From: Halegenticoccus tardaugens | GTDB lineage: Archaea; Halobacteriota; Halobacteria; Halobacteriales; Haloferacaceae | NCBI RefSeq assembly: GCF_004116405.1 | Contig: NZ_SDIC01000012.1 | Coordinates: 95,087 to 159,086, forward strand | Direction of reading: 5' to 3' | DNA: 64,000 nt | Shown here: positions 16,659 through 25,036 of the stretch, piece by piece | How the letters are laid out: every line of letters starts with the position of its first letter | Position numbering within the stretch: position 1 is the first letter of the stretch | Position numbers and translations under genes: made by a program | The notes under the pieces: model-generated | Seen by the model: only the letters and a program-made list of their open reading frames with translations | Told to the model about the DNA's origin: nothing | Databases searched by the model: none

Positions 16659-17864
16659 CTACGCGTCCGGCGCGGGTTTTTCCGGCCCCTCGGGATCGGG
16701 CGCGATGCGCCTGACCGCCCGCAGCGCCAGCACCGCGATCGAGACCTCCATGAGTCCGACGACGACGAACGCCGGCAGGTAGCCGTGGGCGTCGGCGACG
16801 AACCCGCCGATCAGAAAGCCGGTCAGAAAGCCGAGGCTGCCGAAGACGTTGAACCCGCCCATTGCGGCCCCGCGCTCTTCCGGGGCGACGAGGTCGGTCA
16901 CGAGCGCCATCGTCGCGGGCGCGACGAGCGCGCCGAAGACGCCGACGAGCACCATCAACCCGGCGGCGAGTTCGAGCCCCGGCGCGACCCCGACCGCGAC
17001 GATCGCGACGCCGTACAGCATCGAGCCGGCGACGACCGGAAGGAACCGGCCGATTCGGTCCGACAGCACGCCGAGTGGGTACTGCAGGACGGCGAAGGGG
17101 AAGAAAAAGAGCGACAGCACCACCCCCGCGGCCGCGGCGTCGAGGCCGAACGCGTCGCGGAAGTAGTAGACGCCGACGAGGGCGAAGAAGCCGGCGGTCA
17201 GCCGGTCGATGAAGCCGAAGGCGTAGGGAACGCCGAGTGCCGGCCTGTCGGAGAGCCGCGAGAGCACCGCGCCGACGCTCGCTCGTCGTTCGCCCGGCGC
17301 GCGGTCCTCGACGGTCCCCGCAAGGAGCGCGACGAGGAGGAGCAGCGCGGCGGCCCCGTACAGCGGCGCGAGCGGATCGACCGTCGTGAGGCGGCCGCCG
17401 ACGACCGAGCCGATGGCGGCCCCGAGGCCGATCGCGATGCCGGCAGCGCCCATGTTTCGGCCGTGTCCCCCGGCGAGATCCATGAGCATCGTGATCGAGA
17501 GGGAGAACGCGCCGATGGTGAGCGCGCCGCAGAGCGCACGGAGCGACAGCACCGCGCCGAACGACAGGCCGAACGAGGGCGCTGCGGCGATGGCCACGTA
17601 GCCGAGCGCGCCGCCGAGCGCGCCGGCGACGATGAGCGGCACCCGGCGGCCGACCGCGTCGCTCAGCGCGCCCCACAGGCCGGCGCAGATCACGAAGGCG
17701 GCGAACTCCGCGACGAGAAACCACATGCCCGCCTCGATGCCCGACGGCGCGCCCAGCGCCGCGATGAGATCCTCGACCCCCGGATAGAGGAGAACCTGCG
17801 AGACGAGCACCGCCCACACCACGACCGCGAGCGTCGCGCGATCACGGCGCGTGGACCCGTTCAT
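16659..17864 (-). CDS. Major facilitator superfamily transporter
   Basis: 401 residues, 12 predicted helices. The conserved loop 2-3 motif appears as GALSDAVGRRVPLI and the loop 8-9 counterpart as GVLSDRIGRFLPVV. It is a drug- or metabolite-proton antiporter by family; the substrate is unknown. The start at 17864 has GGAGGGGT just upstream; an in-frame ATG at 17912 would add only polar residues. It converges on the lipase (3 bases between stops) and precedes nothing co-directional. Confidence 0.85.
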   Translation of the reverse strand: MNGSTRRDRATLAVVVWAVLVSQVLLYPGVEDLIAALGAPSGIEAGMWFLVAEFAAFVICAGLWGALSDAVGRRVPLIVAGALGGALGYVAIAAAPSFGLSFGAVLSLRALCGALTIGAFSLSITMLMDLAGGHGRNMGAAGIAIGLGAAIGSVVGGRLTTVDPLAPLYGAAALLLLVALLAGTVEDRAPGERRASVGAVLSRLSDRPALGVPYAFGFIDRLTAGFFALVGVYYFRDAFGLDAAAAGVVLSLFFFPFAVLQYPLGVLSDRIGRFLPVVAGSMLYGVAIVAVGVAPGLELAAGLMVLVGVFGALVAPATMALVTDLVAPEERGAAMGGFNVFGSLGFLTGFLIGGFVADAHGYLPAFVVVGLMEVSIAVLALRAVRRIAPDPEGPEKPAPDA

Positions 17865-17949
17865 ACCCCTCCGTTGGCCCGCGGCCCTCAAATCGCTGTC
17901 CGTCTCGTCCAAGCGGCGACCGCGCGGGCCTCGAACGCGGTCGGTCGGC

Positions 17950-18465
17950 TCACTCGCCCGCGAGGAGCCGGTCGAAGAGGCGGGTGAAGCGATCCGAGAA
18001 GCGCTCCGGGAGCGACGGCGAAACCGATCGGAGCAGCCGCGCCGTCTCCGCCGGCCGTTCGAGCGCGAGCGTGACGCGGTTTCGCTCGTCGTAGCGCTTT
18101 TCGACGACCGACTGCTCGACGAGGTGGTCGAGGTGCCACTCCAGGGTGCTCCGGGCCACGCCGATGGACTCGGCCACCTCCGACGGCGTCGCCTCGTCGT
18201 TCGCGAGGAGGTGACCGATGACGTCTCTGGCGGTCTCGCGGCGGACCAGCGCGAGCGCCCCGCGCTCCCAGCCGTCGAACGTCGGCGGGTAGTAGTGGGT
18301 CCGGCCGTACAGGTCCTCGACGATCACGGTTCCCTCGCCGAGCAGTCGCCGCAGGTGGTACTGAACCTGCCCCGGCGCGAGGTCGAGCGCCCGCGTGAGT
18401 TCGTTGAAGTGGACGCCGGGGTGTTCCCGGACGTGCGTCGCGATGCGGTCGCGGGTCGCGCTCAT
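17950..18465 (-). CDS. Two-domain winged-helix transcriptional regulator
   Basis: 171 residues containing two consecutive wHTH units: residues 1-60 (THVREHPGVHFNELTRALDL, GQVQYHLRRLLGEG) and 75-140 (ATPSEVAESIGVARSTLEWH). This is the archaeal duplicated-wHTH architecture. It overlaps the membrane-protein gene upstream by four bases (ATGA at 18462-18465), so the two are translationally coupled. It may regulate the MFS gene that follows on the same strand. Confidence 0.82.
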   Translation of the reverse strand: MSATRDRIATHVREHPGVHFNELTRALDLAPGQVQYHLRRLLGEGTVIVEDLYGRTHYYPPTFDGWERGALALVRRETARDVIGHLLANDEATPSEVAESIGVARSTLEWHLDHLVEQSVVEKRYDERNRVTLALERPAETARLLRSVSPSLPERFSDRFTRLFDRLLAGE

Positions 18466-18818
18466 CGGTCACCGACCTCCGCCGCGCGCTCGACGCCCCG
18501 CGCGTAGTACACGGCGGCGAGGACGAGGCCCGCCATGACGAAATCCAGCCCGTGTTCGAGGAAGTGGTGCACGTCGTAGGACATGAACCCGCCGATGGTC
18601 AACACGGCGACGCCGCTTCGCGCGAGCAGCGTCGCCAGCGCGAGCACGACGAGCAGGTACGAGCGCGACCGTCGCCGGGCGTACGCCGACATCCCGAGCA
18701 ACACCAACAGCCCGGAGACGATCCCCGCGAGCGCCACCGCCGCGAGGAGCGACGGGTCGTTCGCCGGAACCACGTGGATCGGGACGGACGCGTCGACCGA
18801 GACGCTAGTCGTTCGCAT
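18462..18818 (-). CDS. Small haloarchaeal membrane protein (DUF7471-like)
   Basis: 118 residues, three hydrophobic segments (LLAAVALAGIVSGLLVLLG, YLLVVLALATLLARSGVAV, DFVMAGLVLAAVYYA) and a His pair in DVHHFLEHGLD between helices 2 and 3. No known catalytic motif. Its coupling to a double-wHTH regulator suggests a membrane sensor-regulator pair; this is inferred from the four-base overlap. Confidence 0.7.
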   Translation of the reverse strand: MRTTSVSVDASVPIHVVPANDPSLLAAVALAGIVSGLLVLLGMSAYARRRSRSYLLVVLALATLLARSGVAVLTIGGFMSYDVHHFLEHGLDFVMAGLVLAAVYYARGVERAAEVGDR

Positions 18819-19028
18819 CGTTTCCCCCGCGTCGCGTCGTCCGAGCGTCGTTCATGGGGGGCGTTGCGCCCGACGATTCAAAGGCTGATCGGTGCGCGCA
18901 TCGAAATCGGGAACCGTACCAGAACCCATATGTCCGGATCGTCCCTCCGCGCCACTCCTCGGCTCCGCCCGGCCGACGATCGGGACGACCGCGGCTCGAT
19001 CGGCGTGATCACGGGGCGATCCGCGCGA

Positions 19029-19685
19029 TCAGAGCGCGGAGTCGACGGCCCCCTTCACCGATTCGTAGGTCCAGTCGTCGAGGAGTCGCTCGTTCACGAA
19101 CACCGCCGGCGTCCCGGAGAGGCTCATGTCCTCGCCCAGTCGCCTGTCGGCTTCGAGCACCGGTCTGTACGTCTCGTTCGCCCCGGCGGCGCGGGCCTCG
19201 CACCCGTCCGCGCCGACCTCGCCCGCGAGGTTCTGGACGAGGTCCATCGAGTAGTCATCCTGGTTCGAGAACAGCTTCCGGGCGTACTCGAAGAACGTCT
19301 CGTCGCCCTCGGCGTCCTGTACGCCGCGGGCCGCGCTCGCGACGCTCCAAGACCAGGTCTCGCTCACCGGGATCGGGAAGTCGCGGTGTTCGTACAGCAC
19401 GTCGCCCGACTCGACGTACTCCGACTCCAGCTTCGGGAGGACGTCCAGTTCGAACGTCGAACAGTGCGGACAGGAGAAGTCCTTGAACACCTGCACCGTG
19501 ACCGGCGCACCGTCCTCGCCCTTCGTCGGCGCGGGGAGTTCCTGGACGGGGTCGCGCTCTTCGACGTCGCAGTCGCCCATGTCCTGATTGTCGCCACCCC
19601 CGCCGGCGCTCCCGAGACAGCCCGCGAAGCCGATCGCTGCGGTACCCGCCGCCGCCGCGAGATACTCGCGTCGGGTCGTGTCCAT
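19029..19685 (-). CDS. DsbA-family thiol-disulfide lipoprotein
   Basis: 218 residues. The N-terminus MDTTRREYLAAAAGTAAIGF plus AGCLG is a Tat signal with lipobox, so it is exported folded and lipid-anchored. The thioredoxin-fold active site is F-S-C-P-H-C near residue 77, with the cis-Pro region SGTPAVFVN near the C-terminus. It would catalyse disulfide exchange outside the membrane. The flanking genes are on the opposite strand or distant, so it is monocistronic. Confidence 0.88.
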   Translation of the reverse strand: MDTTRREYLAAAAGTAAIGFAGCLGSAGGGGDNQDMGDCDVEERDPVQELPAPTKGEDGAPVTVQVFKDFSCPHCSTFELDVLPKLESEYVESGDVLYEHRDFPIPVSETWSWSVASAARGVQDAEGDETFFEYARKLFSNQDDYSMDLVQNLAGEVGADGCEARAAGANETYRPVLEADRRLGEDMSLSGTPAVFVNERLLDDWTYESVKGAVDSAL

Positions 19686-19815
19686 GTCCCACGAGTGGGG
19701 GCGGCGGTACTTATTCTACCCGGGATGGATTCGTCGGACGAACGCGACGGCGGTGTCCCGCGAGCCACGTGTAACTACAGCAAGATTTTCGCCCTTGCGC
19801 CCCCTCACTACGCCT

Positions 19816-20136
19816 ATGCCGACGGTGACGTTTCGAGGCAAGCGAATCGAGTGCGAGGACGACGTCGTGCTGCGCGACGCGCTGCTGGCGGCGGGCGAAT
19901 CGCCGCACAACGGGCGATCGAAGCGGTTGAACTGCCGGGGGCACGCGACGTGTGGGACCTGCGCGGTCGCGGTCGACGGCCCCGTGAGTGAGATGGGGGC
20001 GCGCGAGCGGCGGCGGCTGTCGCTACCACCGCACTCGCTCGACTCCGGGCTCCGGCTGTCGTGTCAGACCCGCGTGCGGGGCGACCTGACGGTGACCAAG
20101 GGCGGCGGGTTCTGGGGGCAGGATCTCGACGAGTGA
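19816..20136 (+). CDS. [2Fe-2S] ferredoxin
   Basis: 106 residues with plant-type spacing. Ligands are the Cys in RLNCRGHATCGTCAV (C-x5-C-x2-C) and the distal Cys in LSCQTRVRG. It is a soluble electron carrier of unknown partner. A longer in-frame start at 19588 is rejected because the beta-grasp fold begins at MPTVTFRGKRIEC. It converges on the NUDIX gene, with stop codons one base apart. Confidence 0.88.
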   Translation: MPTVTFRGKRIECEDDVVLRDALLAAGESPHNGRSKRLNCRGHATCGTCAVAVDGPVSEMGARERRRLSLPPHSLDSGLRLSCQTRVRGDLTVTKGGGFWGQDLDE

Positions 20137-20137
20137 G

Positions 20138-20698
20138 CTAGAACGACCGCCGCGCGCGCCACGCCAGCAGGTCCTCGCGGTCGCGGGTGTCCGGCGGCAA
20201 CTCCGCGAACCACCGTGCGTCGGAGATCTCGCCGTCCGGGTCGTCGACCGAGAGATCCGTCGACGAGGGGCGGGCGACGAAGACGGGGAGCACGCCCCAC
20301 GTCCGGTAGTCGTCGCACTCGATGTCGACCCGGTTCGCCATCGCCAGCCCCTCGTACTCGGCGGCGATGCCGGCCTCCTCGCGGAGTTCGCGCGCCGCGG
20401 CCTCGCGGAAGGCCTCCCCCTCGGCGATCCCGCCGCCCGGGAGCACCCACTTGTCGACGCCCTCGTGGCGCACGAGCAGCAGTTCGCCCGACGGGCGGTA
20501 GACGATCGTGTGCGCGCCGTACGGCGCGCCCGTGGCCTTCACCCTGTTCGCGAGCGTGCGGAAGCGTCGGCGGGAGACGCGCCGCGTGCGAGGGCGCTCC
20601 ATGAACCCCGCGTACTTGCTCTTGAGCGCGTGGTACGCCTGCTCCGCGCACTGGCTGGCCTCGTCGGCGAGAAACCAGAGGTCATCGAGGGTCGTCAT
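20138..20698 (-). CDS. NUDIX hydrolase with haloarchaeal N-terminal extension
   Basis: 186 residues. The Nudix box runs GGGIAEGEAFREAAARELRE plus EAG at about residues 93-115, complete with the REx2EE-type metal ligands. The first ~60 residues (LADEASQCAEQAYHALKSKY) form a helical extension. It hydrolyses a nucleoside diphosphate linked to another moiety; the substrate is not predictable. Confidence 0.88.
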   Translation of the reverse strand: MTTLDDLWFLADEASQCAEQAYHALKSKYAGFMERPRTRRVSRRRFRTLANRVKATGAPYGAHTIVYRPSGELLLVRHEGVDKWVLPGGGIAEGEAFREAAARELREEAGIAAEYEGLAMANRVDIECDDYRTWGVLPVFVARPSSTDLSVDDPDGEISDARWFAELPPDTRDREDLLAWRARRSF

Positions 20699-20859
20699 GT
20701 CCGGATGGATCGGGCGGTCGCGAGCGGTCCGAAAGCGAGACGAGGAACATGCGCGGTCCTTGGACCGCCCGGAAAAATAAGGCTTCGACCGACGAGCCGG
20801 TTTCCGTGATCGGTGCGTGGCCACCGTGATCGGGGCGGCGGCCGCCCGAATCACCGGCC

Positions 20860-20865
20860 TTTTAT
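20860..20865 (+). promoter_or_regulatory. TATA box of the DUF1918-like gene
   Basis: TTTTAT 24-29 bases before the ATG at 20889, leaderless spacing. Confidence 0.5.
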
Positions 20866-20888
20866 CCGGCGCTGTAGAACCGGGTACC

Positions 20889-21095
20889 ATGAGCTTCGAA
20901 AAAGACGACACGGTCGTCCTCCACGACAAACACAGCGAGTTCGACGGCGAGACCGGGACGGTGACGCAGGTGATGGAGACGATGTTCGGCGAGGCGACCT
21001 ACACCGTCAGCTTCGACGACGGGCAGGAGACGGGCGTCCCGGCCGACGCGCTGGACGCCGTCGACGACGACCGCGCCGACGAAGACGACGCCTGA
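20889..21095 (+). CDS. Small SH3-like DUF1918-type protein
   Basis: 68 residues. VVLHDKHSEFDGETGTVTQV and YTVSFDDGQETGVPADAL look like an SH3-like beta barrel with a KOW-type turn, followed by an acidic tail. Similar proteins are widespread in haloarchaea and lack an assigned function. The TATA box at 20860 fixes the start. It is followed 42 bases later by the RNA-binding gene. Confidence 0.75.
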   Translation: MSFEKDDTVVLHDKHSEFDGETGTVTQVMETMFGEATYTVSFDDGQETGVPADALDAVDDDRADEDDA

Positions 21096-21137
21096 CGAAG
21101 GGTAGCCCTTTTTCGCCCCCCTCGCGTAGGGCGTCCC

Positions 21138-21569
21138 ATGTCGAGCGTCCCGTTTCACTACGTCGACCTTCGGACCTTCTGCTATGCGACCGAGGACGAA
21201 AAACGAGTCGAGGCCGCCCTCCGAACGTTCCTCCCCGGGGAGTTCGAGATCGAACGCGCGGAGACGACCGGCTACCACGGCGACCGGATCGTCGTCCTCT
21301 CCGCGCGCGTCGAGAACGCGGACGGCATCAGGCACGTCCTCGCCCGGTTGAGCGACCTGCCGGACATCGATCGGGTGGTCGCCGAACTCGACGAGCGCGT
21401 CGACGAAAAGTGCGCCTTCTTCCTCCGTCTGGACAAGCAGGCGGCGTTCGCGGGCGAGGTGAAACGCGGCGACGGCATCACCCTCCGCGCGAAGGTCGAG
21501 GCGTATCCGGCGAAGCGCGAGACGGCCGTCGAGAACGCCCGCGAGGCGTTCGAACGCGTCTCCGCCTGA
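21138..21569 (+). CDS. RNA-binding protein, COG1325 (predicted exosome-associated subunit)
   Basis: 143 residues, the standard length. The pattern HYVDLRTFCYATEDEKRVEA, then FLPGEFEIERAETTGYHGD and FFLRLDKQAAFAGEV matches the archaeal UPF0201-like/COG1325 proteins encoded with exosome and ribosome genes. It probably binds RNA in processing or degradation; direct biochemical data for this family are limited. The small DUF1918-like gene may share its transcript. Confidence 0.85.
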   Translation: MSSVPFHYVDLRTFCYATEDEKRVEAALRTFLPGEFEIERAETTGYHGDRIVVLSARVENADGIRHVLARLSDLPDIDRVVAELDERVDEKCAFFLRLDKQAAFAGEVKRGDGITLRAKVEAYPAKRETAVENAREAFERVSA

Positions 21570-21599
21570 GAGCGCTCTCGTCCGCCTGCCCGCGCGCGC

Positions 21600-22157
21600 C
21601 TACCTCCACTTGATCGAACACCCGCGCGAAGGGAGGTCGTCGTGTTCGACCGACTCGCCGGCGAGCACGGCTTCGATCGCGTCGCGGCCGTAGAATCGCG
21701 TCGGCTCGTCGTCGGGGTTCGTCGCGTCGTCGAGTCTGCCGTGGTACGCGAGGACGAACTCGTCCCCCTCCCGGACGAAGAGGAACGGGTCGGGCGTGCA
21801 GACGGCCCCGTACGACCGCGCGACGTCCTGGGACTCGTCGCGGAGGTACGCGTCGTAGCGGATCCGACCGTCGGCGACTCGTTCGCGCATCTCCTCGAAG
21901 GAGTCCTCCGGGTAGGCCTCCTCGTCGTTGGGGTTGATGCCGACGACGGCGACCTCGTCGTAGGCGGCGGCGAGGTCGTTCAGGTGGTCGACCTTCGCCC
22001 GCGCGTACGGACAGTGGTTGCAGGTGAACACGACGAGCAGCGCGTCCCGGTCGGCGAACGATTCGAGGGCGTACGCCTCCCCGTCCGCTCCCGGGAGTTC
22101 GAACGGCGGCGCGGGATCGCCGCGCTCCAGATTCGAGTCGGATTCCATCAGTGTCAT
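21600..22157 (-). CDS. Thioredoxin-fold AhpC/TSA-like protein
   Basis: 185 residues. PPFELPGADGEAYALESFAD followed by VVFTCNHCPYARA places a C-x2-C pair (CNHC) near residue 47 in a peroxiredoxin/TlpA-like fold; the downstream GINPNDEEAYPED and the TPDPFLFV cis-Pro loop are typical of the widespread 'thioredoxin family' group. It is cytosolic, as no signal is seen. The ATG at 22157 has one alternative nine bases later. It converges on the COG1325 gene. Confidence 0.82.
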   Translation of the reverse strand: MTLMESDSNLERGDPAPPFELPGADGEAYALESFADRDALLVVFTCNHCPYARAKVDHLNDLAAAYDEVAVVGINPNDEEAYPEDSFEEMRERVADGRIRYDAYLRDESQDVARSYGAVCTPDPFLFVREGDEFVLAYHGRLDDATNPDDEPTRFYGRDAIEAVLAGESVEHDDLPSRGCSIKWR

Positions 22158-22256
22158 GCGACAGGGTTTCGCACGGGCGGGGAAAACGGTTTGGGGCAAC
22201 GCGGCGTGAGTCCGCTCGCCGAGCGGGGAGACGGCGATCGGGGATCTATATAGGTA

Positions 22257-22286
22257 ACTAGTCAGATATCTATACAAATATCTAGT
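22257..22286. promoter_or_regulatory. AT-rich dyad in the thioredoxin-like gene promoter region
   Basis: AGATAT (22264-22269) and ATATCT (22278-22283) form an inverted repeat, flanked by ACTAG and CTAGT-like sequence, 107-126 bases upstream of the minus-strand start at 22157. The surrounding stretch to 22310 is far richer in A+T than the genes. Confidence 0.35.
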
Positions 22287-22363
22287 GGGACGGCCTTCCG
22301 GATATTTATCCGAGCGCTCGCCGACCTCGGCCGTAGTGTGGCCGAAAACTGGATCGGGGGCCG

Positions 22364-22789
22364 CTACTCGACGGAGACGAGGTAGACGGCGAGCACAGCG
22401 AACGCGATGCCGAGCAGCTTTCTGGCGGTCAGCGATTCGTGGAGGAACGCGACGCCGATGAGCGAGCTGACGGCGAGAAACATCCCGAAGATCGGGGCGA
22501 CGACGCTCACCGGTCCGAGCGCGAGCGCCCGGTAGTACGCCAGGATTCCGACCGCCAGACACACCCCCGCGGCGTAGATGTAGGGCGATTTCGGGTGGGT
22601 GAGATAGCCCGCGATACCCTGGTCGGTGTATGCGATGACGCCGACGGTCACGACGACGAGGATGCTGTTCGCAAAGAGCGCCGCGACGTCGCTCGGGACC
22701 TTCACCTGACCGGTCGTGGCGACGCTCATGAGCGGCGCGACGAGCGAGTACGCCGCCAGCGCCAGGATCGCCCACGGAAGATAGTTCAT
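22364..22789 (-). CDS. EamA/DMT-superfamily small membrane protein
   Basis: 141 residues, about five hydrophobic segments, half the length of a standard ten-helix DMT exporter. ILAYYRALALGPVSVVAPIF and FLAVSSLIGVAFLHESLT with ARKLLGIAFAVLAVYL are hallmark EamA sequences. It probably works as a dimer to export metabolites. Single-EamA genes of this length are common in archaea, so it is not regarded as truncated. Confidence 0.85.
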   Translation of the reverse strand: MNYLPWAILALAAYSLVAPLMSVATTGQVKVPSDVAALFANSILVVVTVGVIAYTDQGIAGYLTHPKSPYIYAAGVCLAVGILAYYRALALGPVSVVAPIFGMFLAVSSLIGVAFLHESLTARKLLGIAFAVLAVYLVSVE

Positions 22790-22913
22790 GGACGATACCG
22801 CGGGTCCGAACCGTGTATAGCGTTTCGAAACGGATCGTCGTCGACGCCGGTCGTCGCCGCGCCGGCGCGGAAAATCGGCGCGAAAAACGCGATCGACGGC
22901 GGGCGCGCTGCGA

Positions 22914-24362
22914 TCAGGACGCGATGACGACCGTGTTGCCGGAAACCTCCTTGATCCGGCTCATCTCCAGCGGATACGCGTCCTCGTCCGCCTCGCCCAG
23001 TCGGAGTTCCGCCTTGATCCTGTCGGTCAGGCTCGGCTCGGGATCGACGTAGAACGTGTCCGATTCGATCTTGGCGACGATCCCGACGTCTCTGCCCTCC
23101 TCGTCGACGACGTTCTTCCCCTGATCGGACTCCGAGAGACCCACCGTCGACGGCATCGGCTCGCCGGTCTCTTCCGTTTCCGCGGTGGTTTCTTCGGTCG
23201 TCTCGCTTTCGGCCGTCTCCGTCGTCTCGGTCCCGGTCATCTTCTCCGACACTGCCGCTTCCTCCTCGGTGATGGAGGTCTCGCCGCTGTATTCGGTCTC
23301 CTCGACGGTCTCGTCCGTCGGTTCGGTCCCCATCGCGGATCCTTCGACGGGCTCGGACCGCTCTTCGGCGCGCTCCGCCTCCGTGACCTCCGTGACGGTC
23401 GACTCCGCGACGACCTCGTCCGACTCGACGGCTTCCTCGACGAGGTCGGACTCGTCGAAGTCGCCTTCGATGATCTCGCTCTCGACGAGGTCGCTTTCCG
23501 CCACGTAGCTTTCGAGTAACTCCCGCGCCGTGAGCGCGAACTCCAGCTGGGAGCGCTCTTCGAGCACCTCCTCGTAGAGCCTACGTTGGACGATCTCGCT
23601 CCGGAGGACGTTGCCCTCGACGAACTCGCTCTCTATGACTTCCGTGTCGACGTCGCCGACGTCGACGTCCGACCCGATCACGTCGCTCGCGAGGATCGTC
23701 CGCTGGACCCCCTCGACGTCCATCCGCGCCTCGACGGATTCGCTTTCGACCGTGTCGACCTCTTCGAGTTCCGTGTCGACGATCCGGCTCTCGACGATCA
23801 TCCGCTCCACCGACTCGCGCGTCGTGCGCCAGGTCTCCTCGACGAGCAGTTCGACCAGTTCGTCGTCGAGGATGTCCACCTCGATGACGTCGCGGTCGAC
23901 CAGCTCGCGTTCGAGGACGTCGTCCCACACCTGCTCTCTGTCGACGACCTGACTCTCGATCGTGTCCGTCTCCCTGATCTCCCGCTCTATGACCATCGTC
24001 TCCGTGACTTCGGTCCTGACGACTTCGCCCTCGGTGAGCGCCTCCTCGACCGTTTCGGCCTCGACGGCCGCCCGCCGCGTCGCCTCGTCGCGCGCGACGA
24101 ATTCGTGGTAGTCGCCCGCCGGTTCGCCGGATTCGACGTCCTCGTACACGAAGACGCGGTCGTCCGACTCCACCGATTCGAAGAACTCGTCCCACGTCCG
24201 CTCCTCGTGGGACTCGTCCACCTCCTCGCGCCGTACGAACCGATACTCGCCGGTCTCGGGAGCGTACACGGGGGTGGCGTTTCGATCCTCCGCCCACGTT
24301 CGGATCGTCTCGCGGTCCGTCGTGATCTTGCGGCCGTCGGCCCCGGTGTTTTCTTCTGCCAT
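22914..24362 (-). CDS. Long acidic repeat protein with C-terminal PRC-barrel domain
   Basis: 482 residues, very rich in Glu/Val/Asp/Thr. The N-terminus (~1-95) is globular. Residues ~100-330 are an irregular repeat of roughly eight residues, hydrophobic pairs followed by E-S/D-x (for example VIESEFVEGNVLRSEIV), as in a beta-solenoid. Residues 330-410 are a Thr/Glu-rich disordered linker. The last ~75 (GLSESDQGKNVVDEEGRDVG, DTFYVDPEPSLTDRIKAELR) form a PRC-barrel. No signal peptide. I recognise no enzyme motif; a scaffold or stress function is possible but unproven. Monocistronic, with an A+T-rich 5' region. Confidence 0.75.
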   Translation of the reverse strand: MAEENTGADGRKITTDRETIRTWAEDRNATPVYAPETGEYRFVRREEVDESHEERTWDEFFESVESDDRVFVYEDVESGEPAGDYHEFVARDEATRRAAVEAETVEEALTEGEVVRTEVTETMVIEREIRETDTIESQVVDREQVWDDVLERELVDRDVIEVDILDDELVELLVEETWRTTRESVERMIVESRIVDTELEEVDTVESESVEARMDVEGVQRTILASDVIGSDVDVGDVDTEVIESEFVEGNVLRSEIVQRRLYEEVLEERSQLEFALTARELLESYVAESDLVESEIIEGDFDESDLVEEAVESDEVVAESTVTEVTEAERAEERSEPVEGSAMGTEPTDETVEETEYSGETSITEEEAAVSEKMTGTETTETAESETTEETTAETEETGEPMPSTVGLSESDQGKNVVDEEGRDVGIVAKIESDTFYVDPEPSLTDRIKAELRLGEADEDAYPLEMSRIKEVSGNTVVIAS

Positions 24363-24589
24363 GTTAGGTCACCGGGTTTCGGTTCGGTGCGTACCGACTT
24401 ATGAAGACGGGCCACGTATCAACGAACGTCCGGATTTACGCCGATAAATCGGATATTTTTGACTCTAACTCGGCGTGGATTAGTGATATCGAGAACAAAC
24501 CGGCCTCCGAACGTGAATGTAACGGTGCGAGAAATGGATCGACGAGCCCCGATCGGAGCCTCGGCGGCGGCTCGATGAATCCCGACCTC

Positions 24590-25036
24590 TCAGACTTCGC
24601 GAGACGTCCGACGCTCGTAGACGGTGGCGGCGTACCAGGTCGAACACAGTGCCACGGCGAGCGCGAACCCGAGCAACGCCCACCGGTGATAGCGGAACAG
24701 ATCGACCGTCGAGAGCGCGAAGACGACCTGACGCCGGGTGTTCACCGCCCAGACGATCGTGACGGCGATCATCGAGACGCCGACGCCCAGCGCGAGCCCG
24801 GCGACGGTCGACTGTCGGACCCCCGTGACGAAGCCGAGAACGGCGACGACGGCGAAAAGCGCCGCGAGAAAGCCGACGGTCAGCGGGCCGGCGAACCAGG
24901 CGGAGTAGTACACCCAGACGCCGGTTCCCCGATCGAAAAACGGCGCGACGACCAGCGCGAGCACCGCGAGCGCCGCGAGACCCGCCGCCGCCAGCGAGGC
25001 GCGCGACGCGCGCGCCGGCCGCTCCCGGTCGCTCAT
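24590..25036 (-). CDS. Four-helix haloarchaeal membrane protein (DUF7548-like) coupled to Rieske gene
   Basis: 148 residues with four hydrophobic helices (for example AAAGLAALAVLALVVAPFF, PLTVGFLAALFAVVAVLGFV). The start ATG overlaps the Rieske stop by four bases (25033-25036), so the products are probably made together. It may anchor or partner the Rieske protein. No heme-ligating His pattern like cytochrome b is visible. Confidence 0.72.
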   Translation of the reverse strand: MSDRERPARASRASLAAAGLAALAVLALVVAPFFDRGTGVWVYYSAWFAGPLTVGFLAALFAVVAVLGFVTGVRQSTVAGLALGVGVSMIAVTIVWAVNTRRQVVFALSTVDLFRYHRWALLGFALAVALCSTWYAATVYERRTSREV

